Shown here: piece after piece, positions 26,248 to 34,876 of the stretch
Numbering within the stretch: position 1 is the stretch's first letter
Layout of the letters: every line of letters begins with the position of its first letter
Made by a program: the position numbers and the translations under genes
DNA from: Fusobacterium sp. FSA-380-WT-3A
GTDB taxonomy: Bacteria; Fusobacteriota; Fusobacteriia; Fusobacteriales; Fusobacteriaceae
Length of the DNA: 64,000 nucleotides
Direction: 5' to 3'
Assembly: GCF_012843705.1 (NCBI RefSeq)
Contig: NZ_JABAFQ010000007.1
Span: forward strand, 1 to 64,000
Notes under the pieces: model-generated
The model's database searches: none
The model's input: the letters and a program-made list of their open reading frames with translations, nothing else
Told to the model about the DNA's origin: nothing

Positions 26248-26862
26248 TTATTTAGCTTCCATATAACGCTTTTCGATTAAATCCCAATTTACTATTGTCA
26301 TATATTTTTCTATATAAGTTGGTCTTAAATTTTGATAGTCTATATAATAAGCATGTTCCCATACATCTATTGTAAGTAATGGTTTGTAACCATCTTTTAA
26401 TGGAGTATCTTGGTTTGCAGTTTTTATTATTTGTAATTTTCCATCTTTTAAAACTAACCAAGCCCAACCAGAACCAAATAAAGTTGTTGCTGCTGCTTTA
26501 AATTCTCCTACAAATTTTTCAACACTTCCAAAATCCTCTTCTATTTTAGCTTTTAATTCCCCTTTTAACTCTGTAGAGTTTGGTTTTGTTAAAGCTTGGA
26601 AATAGAAATTGTGGTTATAAACTCCTCCACCATTATTTGTTACTGCTGTTAATACATCAGCTGGTACTTTATCTAGATTTGATAATATTTCTTCTATTTC
26701 AAGATTATGTAAAATTTCAGCCTTTTCTAAAGCTGCATTTAAGTTATTTGTATAAGCATTAAGATGTTTATCTCTGTGGAACTCTAAAGTTCTTTGACTA
26801 ATAGCTGGTTCTAAATCTGTATAACTATATGGTAATTCTAATAAACTAAATGGATATTTCAT
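26248..26862 (-). CDS. sodA: Superoxide dismutase, Mn/Fe family
   Basis: This enzyme dismutates superoxide to peroxide and oxygen. The 204-aa protein starts at 26862 behind GGGAGGTTACAA (an in-frame upstream ATG at 26928 overlaps the promoter and is rejected). Metal ligands are visible: His in LEFHRDKH, His in VYNHNFYF, and Asp and His in DVWEHAYY. The outer-sphere residues favour manganese (NNGGG before YNH, and Gln in ANQDTP), although cambialistic activity is possible. It is a monocistronic gene in an anaerobe, which suggests oxygen tolerance in the host. Confidence 0.93.
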   Translation of the reverse strand: MKYPFSLLELPYSYTDLEPAISQRTLEFHRDKHLNAYTNNLNAALEKAEILHNLEIEEILSNLDKVPADVLTAVTNNGGGVYNHNFYFQALTKPNSTELKGELKAKIEEDFGSVEKFVGEFKAAATTLFGSGWAWLVLKDGKLQIIKTANQDTPLKDGYKPLLTIDVWEHAYYIDYQNLRPTYIEKYMTIVNWDLIEKRYMEAK

Positions 26863-26918
26863 TTGTAACCTCCCTAAATTTTTCTTTACATTTTTATAAT
26901 GATTACAACTTATAATAC

Positions 26919-26947
26919 ATTTTACCATATTTTTTTATTTTTTACAA
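26919..26947 (-). promoter_or_regulatory. Promoter of sod
   Basis: TTGTAA, a 17-base spacer and TAAAAT preceded by TGG (extended -10), about 50 bases upstream of the start codon. Confidence 0.6.
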
Positions 26948-26963
26948 GTTTTTAACCAGATTT

Positions 26964-27662
26964 CTATTTTATTTTTTCAATTTCTATATAATTTATATTT
27001 TTATTAAATTTATTTAAGAATAATTGTTCAAACTCTGTTAAAACATTATCAATAGCTTTTTCACTTTTATGTAAATCATTAGTGTGGTAAACTACTTTAT
27101 AATTTTCTAACTCTTTTGATAATTCTAATACATCTAAATAATATTGGTCATGGTCTGTTTTAAAGAATAATTTTCCTCCAACTTTTAAAACTTTATCTAA
27201 AGTTTCAAACAAAGGTTTTTGAATTATTCTATTTTTTTCATTTCCTTCCCATGGGTCAGGGAAATTTATATACATTCCTTGTATCTCTCCCTCTCCTATA
27301 AAATCAAGAATTTGTTCTCCAAATCTTCTTAAGAAAACTACATTTTTTAAATTAAAATTTTTAGATTTTCTAGCTGATGAATGTAATCTTTTAAATCTTA
27401 ACTCCATAGCCATATGATTTCTCTCAGGATATTTTTGACACATTCCTATGGCAAAATTTCCACTACCTGAACCAATTTCTATATATATTGGGTTATTATT
27501 TCCAAAAAATTCATTCCATCTATTTTTATATGAATCCATTAAATCACTATCATACATTATGTATTCTGGAAACTCTTTTAATCTTTCCATATATGGATTA
27601 TAATGTTTTTTAGGCTTTTCAAAAAAATGTTCCCAATATTCTTTTTCTTTTATTTCTTTCAT
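26964..27662 (-). CDS. trmB: tRNA (guanine46-N7)-methyltransferase
   Basis: This SAM-dependent enzyme makes m7G46 in tRNA. The 232-aa protein has the SAM-binding IEIGSGSGNFAIGM near residue 62, the FPDPWEGNEKNR motif that identifies TrmB near residue 135, and FKTDHDQYYLDVLE. It starts at 27662 behind GGAGGGAGA, 13 bases after the waaA stop. A further in-frame ATG at 27686 would overlap waaA and has no SD. It is the last gene of the ymdB-prmA-cmk-waaA-trmB operon. There is no obvious terminator before the sod promoter. Confidence 0.94.
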   Translation of the reverse strand: MKEIKEKEYWEHFFEKPKKHYNPYMERLKEFPEYIMYDSDLMDSYKNRWNEFFGNNNPIYIEIGSGSGNFAIGMCQKYPERNHMAMELRFKRLHSSARKSKNFNLKNVVFLRRFGEQILDFIGEGEIQGMYINFPDPWEGNEKNRIIQKPLFETLDKVLKVGGKLFFKTDHDQYYLDVLELSKELENYKVVYHTNDLHKSEKAIDNVLTEFEQLFLNKFNKNINYIEIEKIK

Positions 27663-27675
27663 TCTCCCTCCAAAA

Positions 27676-28905
27676 TCATAAATCATTTACTATTTTCTCT
27701 GCCACATTTTTATTAGCATTGAAAAATTCCTCTATCTCTTTCTCTTTTGAATTTTCTTTTTCTATTTTTAAGATTATTTCATATATTTCATCAGAATTTT
27801 TTACTTCATAACCTATCTCTCTTCTAAGAATTTCTTTCGCTATATCCTTTACATTTTGTAAATACTCTCCAAAAATTGGCGTTTTTCTGTAAAATAAAGG
27901 CTCTAATAAACTATGTCCTCCAATATTTACTAAAGTCCCTCCTACAAAAGATATATCTGCTATAGAGTAAAACTTTCTTAAAACTCCCATTTTATCAACA
28001 ATTAATATTTTATAATCATGTTCTTCTATATTAGTTTGTTCTTCTAATTCACTAAATTTTTTATAATTAATTCCCATATTTGTTATTGTACTTTCTAATT
28101 TAGGAATTCTATCTAAATGTCTAGGAACTAATACTAATAGATAATCTTCTAATTTTTTTAAAGCTTCTATTATTATTTCATCTTCCCCTGTTCTTGTACT
28201 TCCAGCTACAAATATTTTTTTATCTTTTGCTAAAATTACTTTTTTTAATTGTTCTTTTTCATCAAAAGAATAATTTTGTAATTCTATATCAAATTTTAAA
28301 TTTCCTGTAACTATGACTTTTTCAGGAGTTGCCCCTAAACTCTCAAATCTCTCTTTATCTATTTCTGTTTGGACATAATATTTTTCTATTTTATTAGTCA
28401 ATAAACTTTTTAAAATACCTTTTATCTTTAAGTATTTCTTATAACTTTTATCTGATATTCTTCCATTAACTGAAAATATTTTTCCTTTTTTATAAGCCAA
28501 ATTTATTAAATTAGGCCAAATTTCAGTTTCAATAAGAATCAATCCCTTAAGGCTAATAGTTTTTAAGATTTTATTTATTATAAAATAATCATCTAATGGA
28601 AAATATATTACTTTTACTCTATTATTTACTGAATATTTTTTTATAGCTGTTTCATATCCTGTATCTGTAAAAGTACTTATCAATATCTCTTCATCTTTTT
28701 TTTCAAGAATTTTTTTCACTAAAGAATCTGTTAAATTTACCTCTCCTACAGATGAACAGTGAATCCAAAAATATTTATTATCACTTTTTAAAAATTCAAA
28801 GTTTTGAGAAAATCTCTTTTTTATAAATTCTCTTTTTTTTCTATCAAATATACATACAAAGAATAATATTATATATATAATCACTCTTAAAAAATTATAT
28901 ATCAT
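27676..28905 (-). CDS. waaA: Kdo transferase (lipid A 3-deoxy-D-manno-octulosonate transferase)
   Basis: This glycosyltransferase adds Kdo to lipid A precursor at the inner membrane and is a marker of a lipopolysaccharide-bearing cell. The 409-aa protein has an N-terminal membrane anchor (about 1-22) and the family signatures WIHCSSVGEVN, VSTFTDTGYETA-like text (ISTFTDTGYE), and GRISDKSYKKY. A C-terminal GT-B domain contains FVGGTLVNIGGHSLLEP. The start at 28905 (SD GGAGAGAAAT) is preferred over an ATG at 28917. It overlaps cmk by 11 bases. How many Kdo units it transfers cannot be read. Confidence 0.92.
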   Translation of the reverse strand: MIYNFLRVIIYIILFFVCIFDRKKREFIKKRFSQNFEFLKSDNKYFWIHCSSVGEVNLTDSLVKKILEKKDEEILISTFTDTGYETAIKKYSVNNRVKVIYFPLDDYFIINKILKTISLKGLILIETEIWPNLINLAYKKGKIFSVNGRISDKSYKKYLKIKGILKSLLTNKIEKYYVQTEIDKERFESLGATPEKVIVTGNLKFDIELQNYSFDEKEQLKKVILAKDKKIFVAGSTRTGEDEIIIEALKKLEDYLLVLVPRHLDRIPKLESTITNMGINYKKFSELEEQTNIEEHDYKILIVDKMGVLRKFYSIADISFVGGTLVNIGGHSLLEPLFYRKTPIFGEYLQNVKDIAKEILRREIGYEVKNSDEIYEIILKIEKENSKEKEIEEFFNANKNVAEKIVNDL

Positions 28906-29590
28906 ATTTCTCTCCATCTCTCTTAGCTTTTTGTTGTCTTGCTACTCCTATAAATACTCCTAATTTAGCTACTGTTTCTTCAATAGTATCTCCATCAGTA
29001 TTTATCTCAACAGCATCTTCTGCTTTTTTTAATGGTCCTTCTTTACGAGTAGAATCTATAAAATCTCTCTCTAATATTCCAGCTAGAACTTTATTATACT
29101 CCTCTTTTATCCCTTTTTCTTCATAATCTTTCATTCTTCTTCTAGCTCTTTCTTCCGGAGAAGCTACTAAAAAAATTTTTAAATCAGCATCTGGAAAAAC
29201 TACTGTTCCAATATCTCTACCATCCAATATAACATCTTTTCCAGAACTTATCTTTCTTTGTAACTCTACCATTTTTTCTCTCACTTCTTTTATTTTAGCT
29301 ACATAAGAAACTAAACCTGTAACTTCTGGAGTTCTTATCTCTTTAGATACATCTTTTCCATTTAAATAAAAACTATCTCTATCTATATCAATATTTATTA
29401 AAGGTAGATGTTTTTCAATATTTCCTTTTTTATTTAGGCTTATATTATTTTCTAAAAAATATAAGGCACACATTCTATACATAGCTCCTGTATCTAAATA
29501 AGTCATTGAATATTTTTTAGCCAAAATTTTAGCTACTGTACTTTTTCCACTTCCTGCTGGTCCATCTATTGCTACTATAAAATTTCTCAT
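28895..29590 (-). CDS. cmk: Cytidylate kinase
   Basis: This enzyme phosphorylates CMP and dCMP in pyrimidine nucleotide recycling. The 231-aa protein has the P-loop GPAGSGKST near residue 10, YLDTGAMYR near residue 31, a CMP-binding ILDGRDIGTVVFPDA near residue 105 and the lid region SPEERARRR. All are typical of bacterial Cmk. The start follows GGGAGGGAAGTT. It overlaps the downstream waaA start and lies 15 bases after prmA, consistent with one operon. Confidence 0.95.
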   Translation of the reverse strand: MRNFIVAIDGPAGSGKSTVAKILAKKYSMTYLDTGAMYRMCALYFLENNISLNKKGNIEKHLPLINIDIDRDSFYLNGKDVSKEIRTPEVTGLVSYVAKIKEVREKMVELQRKISSGKDVILDGRDIGTVVFPDADLKIFLVASPEERARRRMKDYEEKGIKEEYNKVLAGILERDFIDSTRKEGPLKKAEDAVEINTDGDTIEETVAKLGVFIGVARQQKAKRDGEKYDI

Positions 29591-29605
29591 AACTTCCCTC
29601 CCAAT

Positions 29606-30538
29606 TTATCTATTTTTCATTAAAATAGCTCTCCACTCTTTATCAGCTTTTACTTCTAAAATTTCTAAACCTATTTCATTTATAGCTTTTTTCATCTCAT
29701 CTAATTTATCCTCTATTATTCCAGAGAATATTATAATTCCATCCTCTTTTACTACTCTTGATATATCTTTAAGAAGTATTAGTAATACATCAGCCAAAAT
29801 ATTAGCCACAACTACATCAAATTTTTTATCTTTTACTACTGATATTAAATCTCCCACATAAGCTTTTGCCTTTTCTTTATCAACTTTATTTAAAGCTAAG
29901 TTTTCTCTAGCTACTTCTACAGCCATTGAATCTATATCAGTTCCTACAATCTCTTTTGCTCCTAATTTTTCAGCAGCTATCATCAATATTCCTGAACCTG
30001 TTCCAACATCTATTACAGTATCATCAGAAGATATATTTTCTTCCATAAGTTTTATACATAATGAAGTTGTTGGATGAGTTCCTGTTCCAAATGCTCTTCC
30101 TGGGTCTAATTCAATCACAAGCTCATTTTCTTGAGGCTCATATTCTCTCCAAGTAGGTTTTACAACAAATCTCTCACTTATTTTTTGAGTATAGAAATAT
30201 TTTTTCCAACTGTTTTGATAATCTTCTTCATCATATTCAAAAAATTCTATACTATATATAATATCATCTCTATCTTGAAACTTATTATCAAAAGCTTCAC
30301 TAATAGCCACTTTTCTTCTTTCTGAATAAGGATTTATTGGAAAATAAGCTGATACAGCATTTTCAACCATTAAAAATTGTTTTTCATCTTTATAATAATC
30401 TAAAGAATTTTTATGTGTCAATGGCTCTTCTATTTTTAAACCTGTAGCACCAAAGTCGTAAAATACATCTCCTATTTCTTTTTTTGCTTTTTCTAAATCA
30501 TCACTTTCAAATACAACTTTTATCTCTAATACTTTCAT
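29606..30538 (-). CDS. prmA: Ribosomal protein L11 methyltransferase
   Basis: This SAM-dependent enzyme methylates ribosomal protein L11. The 310-aa protein has an N-terminal substrate-recognition domain (about 1-110) and a Rossmann SAM domain: DPGRAFGTGTHPTT near residue 145, VIDVGTGSGILMIAAEKLGA near residue 175 and VVANILADVLL near residue 237. These are the conserved PrmA blocks. It lies 10 bases after ymdB and is preceded by AGGAG. Confidence 0.94.
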   Translation of the reverse strand: MKVLEIKVVFESDDLEKAKKEIGDVFYDFGATGLKIEEPLTHKNSLDYYKDEKQFLMVENAVSAYFPINPYSERRKVAISEAFDNKFQDRDDIIYSIEFFEYDEEDYQNSWKKYFYTQKISERFVVKPTWREYEPQENELVIELDPGRAFGTGTHPTTSLCIKLMEENISSDDTVIDVGTGSGILMIAAEKLGAKEIVGTDIDSMAVEVARENLALNKVDKEKAKAYVGDLISVVKDKKFDVVVANILADVLLILLKDISRVVKEDGIIIFSGIIEDKLDEMKKAINEIGLEILEVKADKEWRAILMKNR

Positions 30539-30548
30539 TAAATTTCTC

Positions 30549-31340
30549 CTACATTATTTCTATTTGACTTAAAGAAAGATTTATTCTGTCTATTCTTGTA
30601 CATTCTCCAGTTTCTTCATCTATTTCAACATCTATTCCGTTTAATCTCTCTAAACCTTTTGCTATTTCAAATCTTTGTGGTAGACAATTTATAAACTTTG
30701 GAATAACACATTCATTATCCATTCCGATTATACCATTGTCAGAACCTGTCATTCCAACATCAGAAATATATCCTGTTCCCTCTAATAATATTTTTTCATC
30801 AGCTGTCTGTACATGAGTATGCGTTCCATATAAAAGAGAGATTTTTCCATCAAAATATTTTCCTAAAGCAATTTTTTCAGAAGTCGCTTCAGCATGAAAA
30901 TCTACTATTATGATTTTACAATTTTTTCTCATTTCTTCTACTACTTTTCCTAAAACTTGGAAAGGACAATCTATTGGTGGCATAAATACTCTCCCTTGAA
31001 TAGATACAACTCCTACATTTATTCCTTTTCTACTTTTTACAATAGTATAACCTTTTCCTGGAACTCCTTCTGGATAATTTACAGGTCTTAATAATCTATC
31101 TGAATTTTCTAAATAAGTATAAATCTCTTTTTTATCCCAAATATGATTTCCACTTGTTATAACATCTACTTTTTTCTCAAAAAATTCATCTGCTATCTTT
31201 GCTGTAATTCCAAAACCAGCAGCTGAATTTTCTCCATTTACAACTATAAAATCATATCTTTCTCCAACTTTTTTTAAATATTCCTCCAATGTTTTTCTTC
31301 CAGGACTTCCTACAATATCTCCAATTACTAATACTCTCAT
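30549..31340 (-). CDS. ymdB: YmdB-family metallophosphoesterase
   Basis: This is a dimetal phosphodiesterase of the YmdB family (2',3'-cyclic nucleotide phosphodiesterase activity in Bacillus). The 263-aa protein has the metal-binding blocks GDIVGSPGR (residues 7-15), VNGENSAAGFGIT near residue 34, TSGNHIWDKKE near residue 61, DFHAEATSEK near residue 147 and GTHTHVQTAD near residue 172. It is first in the operon with prmA, cmk, waaA and trmB, behind a leader of about 150 bases. Its role in fusobacteria is unknown. Confidence 0.92.
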   Translation of the reverse strand: MRVLVIGDIVGSPGRKTLEEYLKKVGERYDFIVVNGENSAAGFGITAKIADEFFEKKVDVITSGNHIWDKKEIYTYLENSDRLLRPVNYPEGVPGKGYTIVKSRKGINVGVVSIQGRVFMPPIDCPFQVLGKVVEEMRKNCKIIIVDFHAEATSEKIALGKYFDGKISLLYGTHTHVQTADEKILLEGTGYISDVGMTGSDNGIIGMDNECVIPKFINCLPQRFEIAKGLERLNGIDVEIDEETGECTRIDRINLSLSQIEIM

Positions 31341-31500
31341 TTTTCCTACTTTCTTTTTTTATTTTTATTTTATAATTCAATATTTTATTATATCATTTTT
31401 TTTACTAAAATTAAATATTTGAAATTTATTTTTATCAATGGACAAATAATATTTTCTATTTTATTTTTATTTTACAAAAGAAAAATAAAATGATATAATT

Positions 31501-31529
31501 TTATTAAGAAAAATATTTTTTGTTGTCAA
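31501..31529 (-). promoter_or_regulatory. Promoter of the ymdB-prmA-cmk-waaA-trmB operon
   Basis: On the minus strand TTGACA and TAATAA are 17 bases apart, with a predicted start near 31494 and a 5' leader of about 150 bases. Confidence 0.55.
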
Positions 31530-31561
31530 AATTTTCCACTGGCGAAAAATATTTTTTCACC

Positions 31562-31585
31562 AAAAAAATGGAAGTTTTAACTTCC
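31562..31585 (-). terminator. Second minus-strand terminator after the autotransporter
   Basis: Perfect six-base stem GGAAGT / ACTTCC with a TAAA loop, followed on the minus strand by ATTTTTTT. It backs up the larger hairpin and abuts the ymdB promoter. Confidence 0.6.
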
Positions 31586-31625
31586 TAAAATAATTATTAA
31601 CTATACAACTTATTAATCTATAAAT

Positions 31626-31688
31626 AAAAATCACTCTTTTAAATCTAAGGTATAATTATAACCCCTGATTTTAAGAGTGATTTTTTTC
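31626..31688 (-). terminator. Long-stem terminator after the autotransporter gene
   Basis: Arms AAAAATCACTCTTTTAAATC and GATTTTAAGAGTGATTTTTT enclose a further nested inverted repeat (GGTATAATTATAACC), giving an unusually long hairpin with T runs on both strands. Confidence 0.75.
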
Positions 31689-31780
31689 ATCCTGTAATTT
31701 TAATTCTTTATTTTTATTGGTATTAAAAAATAAAATTTCTTATTTTTTACTATAATATGCTTTATATCTTTTTTTATTTT

Positions 31781-34645
31781 TTAGAATTCATATCTAAATC
31801 CTAAATTTCCTTGCCAATTTGTTTGTACTTCTGCACTTCCTGTTCTTTCAAAGTCTACATATAAATTTAGATTTTCTAGTACTCTATAGTTTGCTCCTAT
31901 TCCATATTCTATCCAGCTATCTCCTAAGTCTTCTGTCATTGTTTTTCCATTTATTGTTGTATCTAATTCTCCAGCAAATTCTTTTACCCCAGCTACTCTT
32001 ACATATACATTTCCTTTATCAAAATTATATCCTAAAGCTGTTCCTACTCTTCCTTCTGCTGTATAAATTGTATCTTGTTCTACATTTAATCCTGAACTTG
32101 TTCTATAATCTTCTGCCCCTACTCTTCCTAAACTCATTTCTACGCTTGGTTTAATGAAGAATCCTTTTGTTAAGTTAAATCTTCTTCCATATTCTGTACT
32201 TAAGCTCATTCCAAATGTATTGTAATCTCCTGATGAATTTATTCCACTTAAACTTGTTACATCATATTTATTTTCTAAACGACTTACTTTAAAGATTACA
32301 TCTACATAATCTCCATTATTTCCTAACCAAGTTCCATAGATTCCACCACCTACTGCTGTATTATCTCCTGTTACATATGAGTTATGAGAATAATCTGTAT
32401 CTCCTTGAGTATAGCTTACTAAATATCCTACAAATCCTGTACCATTGTCAGTTGAATATTTTTTATCATATCCTACTTGATATGTTTGATATTTATTTTC
32501 ATATCCTTTGTTGTATTCACTTTCTCCAGCATAAACTCTAGCCCAAACTCCTTCGTTTCCTGTAGAATTTCTTAATTCTCCCATTCTTTTATTTAAAGAA
32601 TTCATCTCTTGTTTCCAAGCTATATACATATTAGTTGATAGTGCTTGTAAACCATCCATTGTAGTTGTTGTTTTATTTTGTTTTATTGTAGAAGTATTTA
32701 ACTCTCCATTTTCTCCTAAATTTCCTGTGATAGCTCCTTCTGTTAGTCCTTCTTCTACTCTTACAGTTGTATCAATAGATTTTATTCCTTCTCCTGTAAT
32801 ATTTCCTGATAATTTTCCTAAATTTCCATTTATATCATTTACAATATCATCAGCAGTTATTCCTGTAAAGTTTATATCTAAAGAATCTTCTAATTCATCT
32901 TCTCTATTTACAACTCCAATACTTAAACTTCCTGTTTTAAAACTTCCATCTTCTTCTTTAGAAGTTTCCATATTTACAGTTCCTGTTCCTGTATAATTTC
33001 CTATTGTAATATTCTTTCCTAATCCATTATTTATAATACCATTATCCATAGTAAGCTTTCCAAAAGAACTATTGTTATTATTATTCCAAGTAGCTCCATC
33101 TTTTAGAACTACATTTATTCCTTTTGGAGAAGCTGAAGTTTCAGTATTTGCCAATGTTATTGTACTAGAACTAGTTTCTTCATTTATACTTCCATTTATA
33201 TATGAATTTTCTCCTGTTAAATTAATGTTAATAGTTGAATCTGTTGATTTTATATCTCCATCAATTTGAACAGTTTTATTTTCTCCTACAACATTAATAG
33301 TACTATCGTTTTCAGCATATAATGCATAACTTTTTCCAGTTCCATTTGCTTTTATATAAGTATCTCCTAATATATCTATACTTCCTGCAGAGCCTTTAGA
33401 ATGAACAGCATATACATCTCCTTGTCCTTGATTTATTTCTATATTAGTGGTAGTGTTTTCTCCTATTTTTATAGTTCCACCCACAGAATCTAATCCGTAT
33501 GCTTGATTTGATGTATGACCATCTGGTGGAGTATTTATTAAATCTTTAGCAATATCCATTTTTATATTAAAAGTATTAGAATCTACTAAAAATTTATCTC
33601 CTATGTCTATAGTTACTGCTTTTGTCCCTGTAGAGTAACTTGTTCCATCGTTATCTACTCCAGCCCCTTTTAATATTATACTAAAATCTTTTACATTTGC
33701 TGTTATTTCTGTTTCTGAATTATTAGCAAAAGCACCTGATTGAATTCCTACAACATTTGTTGCACCTGTTTTATCTCCAGGTAAAATTTCTCCATAAATA
33801 GTTACATTTCCTTTATTATTAAAAGAAATTTTTCCACCATCATTATCTACTCCTGTTACTCCAAATTCACTAGTTGAAGTAATATTTATATCTCCACTGT
33901 TATTAAATAATATTTCAGATTTTTTTTTGGCTGTTAAAGTTTGTGTTGTATAATCTTTTGTATATGATGATATATTTACATTTCCACCATCAAAAATAGC
34001 TTTTCCACCATTACTTCCATTTACAAGTAGACCAAATCCCCATTTTGAACTAGAACCTTTACTTTCAACATTTATATTAGTTTCTTTTAAAGAAAATTTA
34101 GCCTCTGAACCAAATACTTGAATTCCAACAACTGATTCTGTAGATTCTCCTTTTATATCTATATTTAAATAATCTCCACCAAAATTACCTATACTACCAT
34201 CATTTAATGCTATTCCTTTCGCATAGGAACTTCCATTAACCCTTTTTGCATTAGTTACTGTTAAATTTTCTGTATTTAATACTGAAGAACTTCCTTCTTC
34301 AGAAGATTTTTCCATATAAATTATTCCATCTACTATTGTATTTTTTATAGTTAATTCAACATCTTTTATTACCCCATAGTCAGCATTTGTAGCATAAATA
34401 TCTCCATTTACTGTTGCATTATTTATATTTCCAATTCCTTCTGTTACGGTTTTCTCTATATCTCCAACATAAATATTTCCATATTCTCCTCCACTTATTT
34501 CTAAATTTCCATTTCCATAAGTTGGAGCTATTACTTCAGCAAACCCTACAGTTCCTGTTATCATAAAAGCAACCATCATTCCTAAAGTTACTTTTACTTT
34601 TCTTTTTAACCATCTTTTTAAAGTATTTTCAGTGTAATTATTCAT
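31781..34645 (-). CDS. Type Va autotransporter
   Basis: This surface protein delivers its own N-terminal passenger through a C-terminal barrel. The 954-aa protein has a long basic signal region (KRWLKRKVKVTLGMMVAF..., cleavage near VGFA) typical of fusobacterial autotransporters. A passenger of about 600 residues is rich in Asn, Thr, Gly and short beta-helix-like repeats (NITSTSEFGVTGVDNDGG style). The C-terminal autotransporter barrel (about 690-954) contains GVWARVYAGESEY and GYLVSYTQGDTDY and ends in GFRYEF with the terminal Phe. No protease triad was identified, so an adhesin-like role is more likely than a protease. Its promoter contains a 13-base homopolymer. Confidence 0.9.
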   Translation of the reverse strand: MNNYTENTLKRWLKRKVKVTLGMMVAFMITGTVGFAEVIAPTYGNGNLEISGGEYGNIYVGDIEKTVTEGIGNINNATVNGDIYATNADYGVIKDVELTIKNTIVDGIIYMEKSSEEGSSSVLNTENLTVTNAKRVNGSSYAKGIALNDGSIGNFGGDYLNIDIKGESTESVVGIQVFGSEAKFSLKETNINVESKGSSSKWGFGLLVNGSNGGKAIFDGGNVNISSYTKDYTTQTLTAKKKSEILFNNSGDINITSTSEFGVTGVDNDGGKISFNNKGNVTIYGEILPGDKTGATNVVGIQSGAFANNSETEITANVKDFSIILKGAGVDNDGTSYSTGTKAVTIDIGDKFLVDSNTFNIKMDIAKDLINTPPDGHTSNQAYGLDSVGGTIKIGENTTTNIEINQGQGDVYAVHSKGSAGSIDILGDTYIKANGTGKSYALYAENDSTINVVGENKTVQIDGDIKSTDSTININLTGENSYINGSINEETSSSTITLANTETSASPKGINVVLKDGATWNNNNNSSFGKLTMDNGIINNGLGKNITIGNYTGTGTVNMETSKEEDGSFKTGSLSIGVVNREDELEDSLDINFTGITADDIVNDINGNLGKLSGNITGEGIKSIDTTVRVEEGLTEGAITGNLGENGELNTSTIKQNKTTTTMDGLQALSTNMYIAWKQEMNSLNKRMGELRNSTGNEGVWARVYAGESEYNKGYENKYQTYQVGYDKKYSTDNGTGFVGYLVSYTQGDTDYSHNSYVTGDNTAVGGGIYGTWLGNNGDYVDVIFKVSRLENKYDVTSLSGINSSGDYNTFGMSLSTEYGRRFNLTKGFFIKPSVEMSLGRVGAEDYRTSSGLNVEQDTIYTAEGRVGTALGYNFDKGNVYVRVAGVKEFAGELDTTINGKTMTEDLGDSWIEYGIGANYRVLENLNLYVDFERTGSAEVQTNWQGNLGFRYEF

Positions 34646-34688
34646 ATTATTTTCCCCCTTTAAAATTTTTTATTATATTTTTATTTTA

Positions 34689-34715
34689 AATATACATCAA
34701 AAAAAAAAAAATCAA
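34689..34715 (-). promoter_or_regulatory. Autotransporter promoter with 13-T spacer tract
   Basis: On the minus strand TTGATT and TATATT are separated by 15 bases made mostly of a single homopolymer: the plus strand has thirteen consecutive A at 34699-34711. Tract-length change would change the spacer, so expression may be phase variable. Confidence 0.6.
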
Positions 34716-34834
34716 TACCTTTTTCATTAATTTAATATTATCTTTATTTTAATACAGAACTTTTAAAACTATAATACTACATTTTATAAAACTAAAAATT
34801 GAGATTTTACTATAATTTTCTTTTATAAAAAACA

Positions 34835-34865
34835 AAAAACCACTGCTTTTATACAGTGGTCTTTC
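34835..34865 (-). terminator. Terminator after pckA
   Basis: Stem ACCACTG / CAGTGGT with an eight-base loop and a T run on the minus strand, just past the pckA stop. Confidence 0.85.
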
Positions 34866-34876
34866 TTATTTTTTTA

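Larger units (their letters stand above)
31341..31780. other. 440-base intergenic region
   Basis: This gap holds the ymdB operon promoter (31501-31529), a minus-strand hairpin with T run (31562-31585), and the long hairpin at 31626-31688 that ends the autotransporter transcript. The rest is AT-rich with no supported gene. Confidence 0.6.

Noticed and set aside
31819-33269. Several open frames on the plus strand across the autotransporter gene
   Set aside because: They lie antisense to a complete autotransporter, have low-complexity Leu/Ser-rich translations and no SD; they are by-products of the codon use of the real gene.
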